Part shown: one piece after another, positions 17,618 through 27,433 of the stretch
Position numbering within the stretch: the stretch's first letter is position 1
Layout of the letters: every line of letters begins with the position of its first letter
Origin: Chlorogloea sp. CCALA 695
GTDB lineage: Bacteria > Cyanobacteriota > Cyanobacteriia > Cyanobacteriales > Chroococcidiopsidaceae
Direction of reading: 5' to 3'
DNA: 64,000 nucleotides
NCBI RefSeq assembly: GCF_003003885.1
Contig: NZ_PVWN01000001.1
Location: 124,001-188,000, forward strand
Notes under the pieces: model-generated
What the model was told of the DNA's origin: nothing
Databases searched by the model: none
What the model saw: only the letters and a program-made list of their open reading frames with translations
Program-made: the position numbers and the translations under genes

Positions 17618-19165
17618 CTAAATAACAAAGGGCTGAATTTCGCTATTACTCCATTTTCCTTGAAAACGCTCGACTACAAAAGGTCTAATCACAAACTTAG
17701 CGGGGATGCCATCAAGGACATCAATCCGCAAAAACGAATAAGGGCGGCGTTTTTGGGAACCTTGACCTGCACGACCAATGTATAAAAGACTTCTTGCTGA
17801 GACATTACCGCCGGGGTTTTCAGTCAATTCGACTCCTTCGCTGCGTTGACGGCGCAAGCTAAAGCCACTACCACCGCAAACAATCCAATTGATATGAGCA
17901 TCAGCGTGTCCGGTATTGCCTGTACGGAGATATTCTAGACAATGAGCGTGACCGTTTAGAACTAAATTTACCAAAGGGCGATCGCCATTTAAAGAGCCAA
18001 GCTTACGTGCAACTTTATTTAGGACTTCACGAAAGCGAAGTCGGACAGCGATAGTTTGTGACTGATGCCACTTAGTTGCTTCAGTAACGTAAGGGGGATG
18101 GTGAAAGTAAACGACACGTCCCCGAACGTCGGGATTATGCCAAGATTCAATCAAACTATTGGCAAACCAGTCTAACTGTTCAGTATCAACCATAGTAGTC
18201 TCATCGGCGGCTAATTGTTTATCGATATCGTTACGCAACTCGTCTAGCTGTTCGATTTTGGTACGCAGATCGTCTAATTGTTCAGAATCTGTCGAATTAA
18301 GCTTAGTAGACTCCTCAATATAAGATATTTTTTCGCGTTCTAGGCGATCGCGGTTTTGCTCTAACTGGCGGCGCTTTTCTAGTCCAGCAATGTCTTTAGA
18401 TAAAGGTGAAGGAGAATTAAAAGTATTAGAATCGAGGGCAAAAAAGTCAACTCCCCCACTTTGGAAACTGTAGTAGCGATTAGGTAAACGAGTAAAGCTA
18501 CCAGGTTCGTAATAAAGACAACGCCCAGAGTTAGTTTTTGCCGTATAGTGGCGATCAAGATGACGAATTAAATCATTTTCGTCCTCAAAGCCTTTAAGAT
18601 AGTCCATAAACGCTTGAGCGTAGGCTTTACCTTGATGGGAACCATGCCAACCAATATCGATATCTAGTTTTGATTGCAGCAAGCGGCGCAGGGGTAAAGC
18701 AGTCTGAGCCATTAGCCCGTAGATAAAGGGCAAATCGTAGTAGTCATGATTGCCGAGTACGGGAAGAAACGGTTTATTGAACACCATTTTGTCGTAATCA
18801 ATTTCTTTAGGATGTTCGCCGCCAACAATAAATTCTCGATAGGGCTTAATAAAATTTTTGTAATAGTATTCGCTAGAACCAACTAGATAGATAACATCGC
18901 CAGTATGCAGTACAAAGCGGCTAGAATCCTTGTGATTGAGCATTTGCATGGCGACCTGCCTTTGGGGATTGTGACCGCCGTGAGGGCCTGCGCCACTATC
19001 TCCCACCACCAAAAATGAGAAGTTTGGATTGTCGGGAGTGCGATCGCCCAAAACAAGTTTAGTTTGGTCAATTCCCCGTTCTGTAATTACTTTATCTTGC
19101 CACCGTACTCGTTGTTTCATCTTGCGAATTTTGACCGAGATAGGCGGATCGGAAACAAATCTCAT
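17618..19165 (-). CDS. Metallophosphoesterase, calcineurin-like
   Basis: The 515-residue product carries the calcineurin-like phosphoesterase metal-binding motifs in order: GDSG near residue 55, HTGDVIY near 87, PVLGNHDYYD near 134, YFHHPPY near 350 and LNGHAHCLEY near 398. Between the second and third thirds is a charged coiled-coil insert (about residues 260-320, rich in Leu, Glu, Gln and Arg), which is unusual for purple-acid-type or simple phosphatases. There is no signal peptide, so it is likely cytosolic. It is the first gene of a two-gene unit with the TPR-CHAT gene. The substrate (nucleotide, phosphoprotein or phospholipid) cannot be read from sequence. Confidence 0.87.
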   Translation of the reverse strand: MRFVSDPPISVKIRKMKQRVRWQDKVITERGIDQTKLVLGDRTPDNPNFSFLVVGDSGAGPHGGHNPQRQVAMQMLNHKDSSRFVLHTGDVIYLVGSSEYYYKNFIKPYREFIVGGEHPKEIDYDKMVFNKPFLPVLGNHDYYDLPFIYGLMAQTALPLRRLLQSKLDIDIGWHGSHQGKAYAQAFMDYLKGFEDENDLIRHLDRHYTAKTNSGRCLYYEPGSFTRLPNRYYSFQSGGVDFFALDSNTFNSPSPLSKDIAGLEKRRQLEQNRDRLEREKISYIEESTKLNSTDSEQLDDLRTKIEQLDELRNDIDKQLAADETTMVDTEQLDWFANSLIESWHNPDVRGRVVYFHHPPYVTEATKWHQSQTIAVRLRFREVLNKVARKLGSLNGDRPLVNLVLNGHAHCLEYLRTGNTGHADAHINWIVCGGSGFSLRRQRSEGVELTENPGGNVSARSLLYIGRAGQGSQKRRPYSFLRIDVLDGIPAKFVIRPFVVERFQGKWSNSEIQPFVI

Positions 19166-19512
19166 ATTAATTACTTACTTTCTATATTTTTTATATTTTG
19201 CGATTACTGTACTTTTGTGCGCTCAATTAGTATTAGTAACTGTATAGAGCAAGCATAACCAGGATATGCCCATAGACCCTTTTGCAGGGGGTTTAGGGTT
19301 TGCCCCCAATTTCTGGTCTTCCCTAAGACAAACTAAAAGCAGAAGAATAACGGGTTTATTGAGAGACATTTTGCAGGGGGTTTGGGGGAGGCAACTCGTC
19401 CCCCAATGGGGGGTTTGGGGGGCAGACCCCCCATATTCGGTTTTTCTTATAAAAGAAACAACTGCAAGTTACAAGTTTGTGCGTTGTTCTTTCATCTACC
19501 TAAAGCAGAAAG
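19166..19512. repeat. Intergenic G-rich hairpin repeats
   Basis: This 347-bp spacer holds no gene that I accept; an 84-codon frame across it is low-complexity. From about 19275 to 19440 there are two copies of TTTTGCAGGGGGTTT (near 19279 and 19369). They are followed by hairpins whose arms are G5-6 and C5-6 runs (about 19286-19307, 19376-19403 and 19408-19432). The G runs could also form a quadruplex. Similar G-rich 'gggggtttgggggg' islands are scattered in many cyanobacterial genomes. The rest of the region is AT-rich and probably carries the metallophosphoesterase promoter. Confidence 0.6.
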
Positions 19513-19794
19513 TTAAGTAAACAAAACATAAATGCTAGTAATAATTAAAACTACAGTAGTAACTTGAGCCGCTTGAGCTTGGGGAGAATGAGCGATCGCC
19601 TCCCTAACCGATATCGAAACCGATGCGCCAATTCCATAACTCAAACACAGCACCAAATAAGCCCAATGAGGAACAAAACCCCAAACTACCAGTAAAACCA
19701 TCGCCAAAAATAGCATCAATAATTCGATAAAGGGGGCGGGGTTATACTGGCTCGACCAAATTAAGGTATTTAGCCAAAAACGACAGGTTCTCAT
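19513..19794 (-). CDS. Small membrane protein of unknown function, downstream of chlI
   Basis: The 93-residue product has two to three hydrophobic segments (about 20-43, 45-60 and 74-92) and an ISVREAIAHSPQ loop. I do not recognise a family with a known role. The start is the ATG at 19794; the TTG two codons upstream is less likely. It begins 6 bp after the chlI stop codon, so it should be cotranscribed with chlI. This close link suggests, without proof, a membrane role near tetrapyrrole synthesis. Confidence 0.65.
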   Translation of the reverse strand: MRTCRFWLNTLIWSSQYNPAPFIELLMLFLAMVLLVVWGFVPHWAYLVLCLSYGIGASVSISVREAIAHSPQAQAAQVTTVVLIITSIYVLFT

Positions 19795-19800
19795 TAGCAA

Positions 19801-20907
19801 TTAGCGGGCGTTTGTTTTAGTTTGACCAACACCGTTTGTTTGAGCATCAGTTGTTGATTCCAGACCAAATACGCGGTTAAAAGACTTCTCTACCTTATAG
19901 CCCGAATCAATCGACTCTAAAGGGTCTTTACGTAAGCGGTGGCGCAAGCACAAAGTCATAACTTTACGGATATCATCGATAGTAACTTCGGTGCGTCCTT
20001 CATAAGCCGCCAAAGCTTTAGCAGCGCGGTTAGTCACAATATCACCCCGCAAACCATCAACATCTAATTCCGAACAGACTTGAGAAATTTTGACCCGCAA
20101 ATCGTAGTCGAGATTTACCGAAGATAGAAGCTGTTGAGCGCTAACAATTTGTTGTTGTAAAGTTACTTGCTGAGGCTCGTAAGTTACTAAAAAGTCTTGA
20201 GGTTTTTGGTCAAACTCTGTACGTTGCTCGACAATTTGCACTCGTAAAGCAGGCTCCTTGACAGTCCGAATCTCCGCGTGCATTCCAAAGCGATCAAGCA
20301 GTTGGGGGCGCAATTCACCTTCTTCAGGATTGCCCGAACCAACCAACACAAAACGGGCGGGGTGACGAATAGATATTCCTTCACGTTCAACAGTGTTCCA
20401 GCCGCTTGCAGCCGAGTCTAATAGCACGTCTACGAGGTGATCGTCTAGCAAGTTAACTTCGTCAACGTAAAGAATGCCGCGATTAGCTTTAGCTAGTAAC
20501 CCCGGTTCAAAAGCTTTGACTCCTTCCGATAGAGCTTTTTCAATGTCAATAGTGCCACAAACTCTGTCTTCGGTAGCACCTAAAGGCAAATCTACCATCG
20601 GTACTTTTTTTTGGGCTACAGGGAGGTCAATTTGTTGCTCTAACTGGCTGCGGATAGCGTCGCTCATCAAATCGGGGTCTTTGGGGTCGCTATTAAAGGG
20701 GTCATCGGCAACTACAGTAATTTCTGGGAGCAAATCAGCAAGCGCCCGAATAGTGGTAGATTTACCCGTACCGCGATCGCCCATAATCATTACGCCGCCA
20801 ATTTTGGGATCGATAACGTTTAATAATAATGCTAATTTCATTTCTTCTTGACCGACGATCGCCGTAAAAGGAAATACGACGCGACGGGCTAGGGGGGTTG
20901 GGTTCAC
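19801..20907 (-). CDS. chlI: Magnesium chelatase ATPase subunit I
   Basis: The 368-residue product is the AAA+ subunit of Mg-chelatase, which inserts Mg2+ into protoporphyrin IX at the first committed step of chlorophyll synthesis, together with ChlD and ChlH. Walker A is GDRGTGKS (residues 43-50), Walker B is [17 protein letters not shown] (about 144-160), and the sensor region is [22 protein letters not shown] (about 187-208). The length matches cyanobacterial and plant ChlI. It is followed at once by a small membrane protein gene, and hemC, from the same pathway, is divergent upstream with a 177-bp spacer that may share regulation. Confidence 0.97.
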   Translation of the reverse strand: MNPTPLARRVVFPFTAIVGQEEMKLALLLNVIDPKIGGVMIMGDRGTGKSTTIRALADLLPEITVVADDPFNSDPKDPDLMSDAIRSQLEQQIDLPVAQKKVPMVDLPLGATEDRVCGTIDIEKALSEGVKAFEPGLLAKANRGILYVDEVNLLDDHLVDVLLDSAASGWNTVEREGISIRHPARFVLVGSGNPEEGELRPQLLDRFGMHAEIRTVKEPALRVQIVEQRTEFDQKPQDFLVTYEPQQVTLQQQIVSAQQLLSSVNLDYDLRVKISQVCSELDVDGLRGDIVTNRAAKALAAYEGRTEVTIDDIRKVMTLCLRHRLRKDPLESIDSGYKVEKSFNRVFGLESTTDAQTNGVGQTKTNAR

Positions 20908-21084
20908 TTACACTTACCTAAAAAAAATTGTCAAGGATACCGTTTACAATTTTGCCACACTGGCAGGAAACAACCAATCATTGTTGGGCTTGCCATAAAA
21001 ATTGATGTTTAGTTACAGTTCACGGCGCGATCGCTGCGGTAGGCTAGATCGTGTAATTAAATTTTTTATTAAATTCGTTGTTAT

Positions 21085-22050
21085 ATGTCCGCAATTTCCA
21101 GTACTCCCCGCACAATTCGCATTGGTTCTCGCGCTAGTCAATTAGCTTTGGTGCAAACTCATTGGGTGCAAGCCCAGTTGCAAAAAGCTTATCCCGATCG
21201 CACTTTTGAAGTCCACACAATGGCGACTCAAGGCGACAAAATCTTAGATGTAGCTTTAGCAAAAATTGGTGACAAAGGTTTATTTACAAAAGAGCTTGAA
21301 GTAGGGATGTTGCAGCAAGAAATAGATTTTGCCGTGCATTCATTGAAAGATTTACCGACAAATTTACCTAATGGTTTAGTTTTGGGAGTCGTTACCGAAC
21401 GCGAAAATCCTGCCGATGCGGTGGTATTCCATGAAAAATACCGCGATTTCCAAATTGATGCTTTACCCCCTGGGGCAGTAATTGGCACTTCGTCTTTGCG
21501 TCGATTAGCTCAATTGCGCCACCATTACCCCCATTTAACGTTTAAAGATATTCGGGGAAACCTGATTACTAGACTTGCAAAGCTCGATTCTGGCGAATTT
21601 GATGCGATAATTTTGGCGGTAGCGGGATTGCAAAGATTGGGAATGAGCGATCGCATTGGTCAAATACTAAAGCCAGAAATTTCCCTTCATGCAGTGGGAC
21701 AAGGGGCTTTAGGGATTGAGTGTCGCAAAGATGATGTTGAAGTATTAGCATTACTTAAAGCCATTGAACACGCACCAACGCGCGATCGCACTTTAGCTGA
21801 AAGAGCTTTTTTACGGGAACTAGAAGGCGGCTGTCAAGTACCTATTGGCGTTAATTCGGTTATAGACGCTGAAAATTTAACATTGACAGGAATTGTCGCC
21901 AGTGTTGACGGACAGCAAGTAGTTACGGGTAAAGTATCGGGTCTAGTTGCAGAACCAGAAAATGTTGGGATTGAGTTAGCACAGCTATTGAGAAAGCAAG
22001 GCGCTAAGGAGATTTTAGACACAATCTTTGAAGCAGTCCAACGAGGCTAA
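21085..22050 (+). CDS. hemC: Hydroxymethylbilane synthase (porphobilinogen deaminase)
   Basis: The 321-residue product condenses four porphobilinogens into hydroxymethylbilane in tetrapyrrole synthesis. It has the expected three domains: [15 protein letters not shown] opens domain 1, HSLKDLPT lies near residue 85, [10 protein letters not shown] (136-145) binds substrate carboxylates, and Cys250 in [11 protein letters not shown] carries the dipyrromethane cofactor. The ATG at 21085 gives a family-typical length. It is divergent from chlI, and a perfect palindromic repeat after its stop may end transcription. Confidence 0.96.
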   Translation: MSAISSTPRTIRIGSRASQLALVQTHWVQAQLQKAYPDRTFEVHTMATQGDKILDVALAKIGDKGLFTKELEVGMLQQEIDFAVHSLKDLPTNLPNGLVLGVVTERENPADAVVFHEKYRDFQIDALPPGAVIGTSSLRRLAQLRHHYPHLTFKDIRGNLITRLAKLDSGEFDAIILAVAGLQRLGMSDRIGQILKPEISLHAVGQGALGIECRKDDVEVLALLKAIEHAPTRDRTLAERAFLRELEGGCQVPIGVNSVIDAENLTLTGIVASVDGQQVVTGKVSGLVAEPENVGIELAQLLRKQGAKEILDTIFEAVQRG

Positions 22051-22070
22051 AGTAATAGATGAATTTTGGG

Positions 22071-22099
22071 GTAGAGACGTTGCAGTGCAACGTCTCTAC
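22071..22099. repeat. Palindromic dispersed repeat, copy 1 (after hemC)
   Basis: A perfect inverted repeat, with arms GTAGAGACGTTG and CAACGTCTCTAC around a 5-base centre, lies 21 bp after hemC. Two related copies are at 31416-31440 and 37854-37879. It could act as a terminator hairpin (a short T-rich stretch follows) and looks like a small mobile palindrome of the kind spread through cyanobacterial genomes. Confidence 0.85.
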
Positions 22100-22243
22100 A
22101 GTTATTTTGAAGTCACGCCAAATCATTCGTATACCTGAATTGGGCAATGTTAAAGGATTAATTTCTTATTTGCACTTTTCCCGACTTTTGCCCGAACTCT
22201 AATATGATGACGGTACTAATTAACAGAAAACGCCAAAATCACC

Positions 22244-23659
22244 ATGCGAATTCTATTTGTTGCAGCAGAAGCAGCGCCCGTTGCTAAAATTGGCGGGATG
22301 GGAGATGTAGTTGGGGCTTTGCCAAAAGTATTAAGAGCAATGGGGCATGATGTACGAATATTCATGCCTTATTACGGTTTCTTGCCCGATAAAATGCCGA
22401 TTCCCTCCGAACCTGTTTGGAATGGCGCGGCAATGTTTGAGTCTTTTTCTGTCCACGAAGCAGTATTACCAGGTACAGACGTACCATTGTATTTATTTTC
22501 TCATCCCAACTTCGCGCCGCGTCGGATTTATGGTGGAGATGATGAAGATTGGCGGTTTACACTATTTGCCAATGGAGCGGCGGAATTTTGCTGGAATTAC
22601 TGGAAACCAGAAATAATCCACTGTCACGATTGGCATACAGGCATGATTCCGGTGTGGATGAATCAATCTCCCGATATCAGTACGGTGTTTACAATTCATA
22701 ACCTCGCCTATCAAGGGCCTTGGCGGTGGTTTTTGGAAAAAATTACCTGGTGTCCTTGGTATATGCAAGGACATAATACAATGGCGGCGGCGGTACAGTT
22801 TGCCGACCGCGTAAATACTGTTTCTCCCACCTACGCCGACCAAATTAAAACCCCAGCTTATGGCGAAACTCTAGAAGGTTTGATGTCTTTCATTAGCGGC
22901 AAATTGTCAGGAATCGTCAACGGTATTGATACAGAAATGTATAATCCAGCCGATGATAAATATATTACTCAAACCTTTAACGCCGAAACTTTAGAGAAAC
23001 GTCCCGCTAATAAAATTGCTTTGCAAGAAGAAGTTGGTTTAGAAGTCAATTCCAAGGCTTTTTTAGTCGGGATGGTGACGAGGGTTGTTGAACAAAAAGG
23101 TATTGATTTAGTATTGCAAACCTTAGACAGGTTTCTAGCTTATACTGATGCTCAGTTTGTATTGTTAGGGACAGGCGATCGCTACTACGAAACTCAGTTA
23201 TGGCAACTTGCTTCGCGCTATCCCGGACGAATGGCAACTTATCTACTTTATAGCGATGCGATCGCCCGACGGATTTACGCAGGTAGCGATGCTTTCTTGA
23301 TGCCTAGTCGGTTTGAGCCTTGCGGTATCAGTCAAATGTTAGCTTTGCGTTACGGATGCGTCCCCATTGTCCGGCGTACTGGTGGACTTGTAGATACAGT
23401 TTCTCATCACGTTCCTAGTAACCATACAGGTACGGGTTACTGTTTTGATCGCTACGAACCCTTAGACCTTTACACTTGTATGGTACGGGCTTGGGAGGGC
23501 TTTCAGTATAAAGAAAACTGGAAAGCATTGCAGCAGCGCGGCATGAGTCAAAACTTTAGTTGGGAGCAATCGGCTAAAGAGTACGTGGATCTATATAGGT
23601 CAATGTACGGGTTGCCACCACAAACCGAAACCGCAGCACCGCAATTAGTAACTAAATAG
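22244..23659 (+). CDS. glgA: Glycogen synthase (ADP-glucose type)
   Basis: The 471-residue product is a GT5 glycogen/starch synthase that adds glucose from ADP-glucose to an alpha-1,4-glucan. The ADP-glucose binding motif at the N-terminus is KIGGMG (15-20), a variant of KxGGL. The catalytic C-terminal part has [21 protein letters not shown] (about 352-372) and the [10 protein letters not shown] loop. The length matches the family. The start ATG at 22244 gives the canonical [11 protein letters not shown] hairpin terminator follows, and the 3' quarter of the gene, with that terminator, is found again at 27022-27472 as a decayed copy. Confidence 0.96.
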   Translation: MRILFVAAEAAPVAKIGGMGDVVGALPKVLRAMGHDVRIFMPYYGFLPDKMPIPSEPVWNGAAMFESFSVHEAVLPGTDVPLYLFSHPNFAPRRIYGGDDEDWRFTLFANGAAEFCWNYWKPEIIHCHDWHTGMIPVWMNQSPDISTVFTIHNLAYQGPWRWFLEKITWCPWYMQGHNTMAAAVQFADRVNTVSPTYADQIKTPAYGETLEGLMSFISGKLSGIVNGIDTEMYNPADDKYITQTFNAETLEKRPANKIALQEEVGLEVNSKAFLVGMVTRVVEQKGIDLVLQTLDRFLAYTDAQFVLLGTGDRYYETQLWQLASRYPGRMATYLLYSDAIARRIYAGSDAFLMPSRFEPCGISQMLALRYGCVPIVRRTGGLVDTVSHHVPSNHTGTGYCFDRYEPLDLYTCMVRAWEGFQYKENWKALQQRGMSQNFSWEQSAKEYVDLYRSMYGLPPQTETAAPQLVTK

Positions 23660-23672
23660 TATCGCTGTTATC

Positions 23673-23711
23673 GCTTCAGTTCTTACAAAAAGACTGAAGC
23701 TAAACTTTTTT
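23673..23711 (+). terminator. Terminator after glgA
   Basis: An 8-bp stem GCTTCAGT (23673-23680) pairs with ACTGAAGC (23693-23700) and is followed by TAAACTTTTTT. A diverged copy follows the glgA fragment at 27434-27472. Confidence 0.75.
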
Positions 23712-23830
23712 AATGGATAGGAGGTATTTAATTTATGTAACACTTTTGACTTTAAAATAACTCAGCCTGTGTAACTAGGAATCTTAGCTTTAGCTACAGT
23801 TAAATATTTGCACATTTACAGTAAAAGGTT

Positions 23831-24680
23831 ATGAGTAAGATTTTTTTCAACACTGAAATTAGGGTTGCTTTTTTTGTTGGCGCTATTGGTTTTTACAAAT
23901 ATTCTGCCCGTTTTTGCTGGGGGAACACCGCCCAAATTTAATTGAATATCAGGGGCGCAGGTGATAACAATGAGTAAAGAGCTAAGTAAATTGAATTTAA
24001 CGAAGGGTTGTCTATTTGCTGGGGCTAAAGACACCTGTAAGCTGATGGCATATATAGATAATACTCCCTCAAAAGCAGAGATTGGTTTAGTCGTTCCTGA
24101 CGACGAGAACAAAGACTGAACGGTAATTTTAGTTACGATCCACTGGGCTATGTCAAAGATGAGGATGCTAATTCTATCGATAAAGATGGCATTCTTAAAA
24201 CTATTATGGAATCTACGGAAGAATCAAATAAATAGCGCCAAGCTCAAGGTGTTTCGCCGCTTCACGTTATGGGTTGGCAAGAAGTCTCTGATTACGAAGC
24301 AACCATTCATAATTTAGTTTGGGCGATCGCCGTCAAAGGTGAAGACCACAACATCGTTAACTACAATACCTACAAACTCGAACGTTATGGAGTTACATCG
24401 ATAAATCTGGTTATTAAGCCGGAATACCTTAGCCATAGTAAAGTCAGAACTAGAAAAATTGATTGCTAATTATAGTTGCGTTTCCGGCAAAAAATACACT
24501 GATTTCGCTTCTAGTCAAGATCGAGTAGCAACTGTTGGGCTTGGGGCTTTGATCGCCGGGGGAGTAGGAGCTACCGCAGCAAAAACTAGGATAATTTTGC
24601 CAATTATCCTAGTTTTGTTAGCTTTTTTGAAAAAATTGTTAATTTTCCTAATTGTAGGTCTTGGTTTTCTCAAGTCGTAG
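23831..24680 (+). pseudogene. Decayed DUF2167 membrane protein gene
   Basis: Joined frames give a DUF2167-type protein: a signal-like N-terminus (LKLGLLFLLALLVFTNILPV), then LNLTKGCLFAGAKDTCKLM, GYVKDEDANSIDKDG, GVSPLHVMGWQEVSDYEA, HNLVWAIAVKG, VNYNTYKLERYGV, KYTDFASSQDRVAT and a C-terminal hydrophobic tail with AAKTR. Defects include a frame change after the start near 23855, a TGA in place of an expected Trp near 24118, a one-base loss near 24130, a TAG near 24234 and a further shift before 24459. The family is membrane-bound with unknown function. The several independent lesions show long-standing decay. Confidence 0.78.
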
Positions 24681-24863
24681 TTTAGCGGTAAAAAGCTTGA
24701 AGCATCTGCCGAGGATAACTGCTCAGAAACGACGGGAAGTTAATTAAGCTTCAAACTTGAGGTAGTTTCTACTCCCATTGTCAGACCTAAGCTGATTAAT
24801 AAAGGGTAAATTCCATTGAGTTTGTCAAATATAAATTTGATAAACCAACAAGCAAGGAAGATA

Positions 24864-26723
24864 TTAGCTGCCGAAAGACTGCTGGCGCTCCGCCCAATGA
24901 CTCAATAAGGTGAGGATGTTGAAAAAATAACGCGAATTGGTAGGTTTTGCCCATTGCTCTAAAGGAACCTCCCACGGATTGTTACCTAGTAACTCAGTTA
25001 TCTGTTGACGAGCGCTAACAGAAGTTGTTTCCCATAGTTCTCGTACTGTTGGGCTATGGGTTATGTACCACCCTCTATTGGGCCAAGAACCCTCTATAGC
25101 TAATTGCTCAGGATCCATTGTTGCCGTCGGCAGCGATCGCCATCCACGCTTGACTTTATTGATTGCGCTCTTAAATAACTTTTTGCATTTAGAATCGCCT
25201 GGTAGCGAGCCGAAGTTAGCATCAATAACATCACGACCGCTAATTTTAGCCGATACTAGACCCCACAAAACAGAGTTAACTTTCCACTTAGCCGGAATTT
25301 TACTATAACACTGGGCGATCGCCTGATCGGCCATGAATGAATCATAAGGAAAACAGCTAAATAGTAAGGGAAAAGATAAACCACCCGCGTAACACTGAGG
25401 ACGGTTGCGTTTGTCTTCTACCCGCAAATTGTCAAGTTCGCTGCGAAAATCCAAGGGAATATCCCCAAACCACTCCGTTAAGCGTTGCTGAATTGAGGCT
25501 TGAAGGGCGGGGGACACCGAACGATAGGAAGACATCAGTGGGGGGTCTAAAAAGCCTCCATTCCATTGAGGAGAAAGTTCTGCAGCAGGTAACTGTTTGC
25601 CTAAAAATCTGCTGTTACGCCGATCAAGGTTAGCATCTTTGAATAAAAAATCTGTGGAACAGGCACTCAGCACGGTATTGGCTGCCAATTTCTCGCACAC
25701 TAATTCTCTGGTTCCTAAAAAGTGATTGTCAAAGGCTGACCACATACCCCCGGAATACTTTGCGCCTAATTTCAGCCATTGAGGATAGTAGTCTTCATCT
25801 CTTTTAAAACCTACATAGTCAACTCCTGCTTTTTGGCACAACTGGCCAGCCGCTTCAGATTCTCTATTGGGGTTATCGTACAAATTCAACCCTGATAGGT
25901 GAGAGCGGTCGGCACTTGAAAATAGAATGACTCTAGAATCTAATCCACCACTGGTATAGCTAACAATCGGTTGCAGCCTTGGTAAAGTCCGAATATGAAT
26001 GCTATGGCTAATGGCGGCACTTGTTTGTTCAACGGCTTGGGAGAGATTGTCAAAAAAACCTGCTTGAAAAGGTTGGAAGTATTCGCGGCTTTGATAGGTT
26101 TGTTGTTTTAAATCCCACTGGCAGTGGGTAGCAGCACCAGGGTATTTAATTTCCTGATAATAAGTGTGCGGGGGAGTTATTTTAGATTGCCATAGAAACT
26201 CTGCCATAGAAACATAATCCCAAGATGTTTTTACGGCACAATCATCGGCGATCGCGTCGGGAAAACTAGCAATTACACAACCATCAACTTGCTCTGGTTG
26301 ATAGACAAAAATCGGATAGTAACCAAAGAAATCAGTAAATAAATGGATTTTCTGCTGTCTTGGATCCCAAACAATCGTCGCCGCAGCGCCATTGAGCGAG
26401 TTTTCAATGCCTTCAATTCCCGATTGCAGATAGCTTTCTAGCAATAAGCGGCTGCTGAGTCCGCCTTGATACTGACCTAAAGAAGCTGCTTGCTGCCACT
26501 TTTGTTCGTCCCAAGCGATGCGTCCACTACAGATAATTCTCACTCCTGTTTGCGGATCTAAAGCCGGACCAAATAAATCGGGATTATTTTGACTAACCCA
26601 ACTACAGCCAAAACCCGTTTCATTAATTATCTGAATTTTTTCATCAAAAAATTGTAGTTGTTCAGCCGCTACTTGGAGACGGGAATTATCTCGATTGCCA
26701 ATAATTAAGTATAAACCAGCCAT
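24864..26723 (-). CDS. Asparagine-synthase-like protein lacking the N-terminal Cys
   Basis: The 619-residue product has the two-part layout of asparagine synthetase B: an N-terminal Ntn-type domain (about 1-200, with NGAAATIVWDP and FFGYYPIFV) and a C-terminal ATP-pyrophosphatase domain with the PP-loop SYTSGGLDSRV near residues 257-267. It starts MAGLY, so the catalytic Cys2 of glutamine-hydrolysing enzymes is replaced by Ala. The glutaminase half should therefore be inactive, or ammonia must come from elsewhere. Relatives of this kind form amide bonds in sugar or peptide tailoring. No biosynthetic partner genes are adjacent, so the substrate is unknown. Confidence 0.8.
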   Translation of the reverse strand: MAGLYLIIGNRDNSRLQVAAEQLQFFDEKIQIINETGFGCSWVSQNNPDLFGPALDPQTGVRIICSGRIAWDEQKWQQAASLGQYQGGLSSRLLLESYLQSGIEGIENSLNGAAATIVWDPRQQKIHLFTDFFGYYPIFVYQPEQVDGCVIASFPDAIADDCAVKTSWDYVSMAEFLWQSKITPPHTYYQEIKYPGAATHCQWDLKQQTYQSREYFQPFQAGFFDNLSQAVEQTSAAISHSIHIRTLPRLQPIVSYTSGGLDSRVILFSSADRSHLSGLNLYDNPNRESEAAGQLCQKAGVDYVGFKRDEDYYPQWLKLGAKYSGGMWSAFDNHFLGTRELVCEKLAANTVLSACSTDFLFKDANLDRRNSRFLGKQLPAAELSPQWNGGFLDPPLMSSYRSVSPALQASIQQRLTEWFGDIPLDFRSELDNLRVEDKRNRPQCYAGGLSFPLLFSCFPYDSFMADQAIAQCYSKIPAKWKVNSVLWGLVSAKISGRDVIDANFGSLPGDSKCKKLFKSAINKVKRGWRSLPTATMDPEQLAIEGSWPNRGWYITHSPTVRELWETTSVSARQQITELLGNNPWEVPLEQWAKPTNSRYFFNILTLLSHWAERQQSFGS

Positions 26724-26827
26724 TTTTTCTCCGAGATAGTAGTTTTAATCAGGTATTTTTTAAGATAAAAATCGAGCTGAATAACTTCTGCGCTTACCCT
26801 TTTTAAAAGGGTATAACAATCATCAAA

Positions 26828-26967
26828 GCTTAAAAACGTACTATTTTTATATTTTTTCGGTCAAGATTATATGTTTTTTGTATCAAGTAGAATCAATGCT
26901 TAAAAACCTACTATTTTTGTATTTTTTCAGTCAAGATTATATGTTTTTTGTATTAAGTAGAATCAAT
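26828..26967. repeat. 70-bp tandem direct duplication
   Basis: Two units, 26828-26897 and 26898-26967, lie end to end and differ at only about four positions. Both contain TCAAGATTATATGTTTTTTG and end in AGTAGAATCAAT. They sit between the asparagine-synthase-like gene and the glgA fragment, in AT-rich sequence without an ORF. The rest of the 278-bp spacer shows only a small ACCCTTTTT/AAAAGGGT hairpin near 26796-26813. Confidence 0.9.
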
Positions 26968-27021
26968 CCCCAATCTACTTATGCCGCTAAAATAATAAAA
27001 TTTGATCAAAAAAGTCATTAA

Positions 27022-27421
27022 TGCGATCGCGTGGCGGATTTATGCAGGTAGCAATGCTTTCTTGATGCCTAGTCGATTTGAGCCTTGCGGTATTAGTCAA
27101 ATGTTAGCTTTGCGTTCCGGTTGCGTCCCCATTGTCCGGCGCACGGGTGGACTTGTAAATACATCTCATCACGTTCCGAGCAATTATACAGGTACGGGTT
27201 ACTGCGCTCGCGCGCGAACCTTTAGACCTTTACAGGTGTATGCACGGGCTTGGGAGGGCTTTCAGTATAAAGAAAACTGGAAAGCATTGCAGCAACGCGG
27301 CATGAGTCCAAATTTTAGTTGGGAGCAATCGGCTAAAAAGTACGTGGATTTATATAGGTCAATGTACGGGTTGCCACCGGAAGCAGAAACCGTAGCAAAA
27401 CCACAGTTAGTTACTAAATAG
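27022..27421 (+). pseudogene. Second copy of the glgA 3' end
   Basis: From 27022 the sequence repeats the last about 130 codons of glgA (from about 23257 on): [49 protein letters not shown] and [10 protein letters not shown] are nearly the same. The rest of the gene, including the ADP-glucose motif, is missing. Changes such as Tyr to Ser in LALRSGC and a garbled CARARTFRPLQVY stretch show it is no longer selected. A TTG at 27002 keeps a 139-codon frame open but cannot make a working synthase. Homology starts at a GCGATCGC octamer in both copies. Confidence 0.9.
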
Positions 27422-27433
27422 TGCCTCTGGTGT

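Noticed and set aside
19266-19520. 84-codon frame across the G-rich repeat
   Set aside because: Low-complexity translation of hairpin repeats, with no domain and no ribosome binding site; the repeats explain it.
23816-24112. 98-codon minus-strand frame
   Set aside because: It is the shadow of the broken DUF2167 gene, whose plus-strand pieces match a known family.
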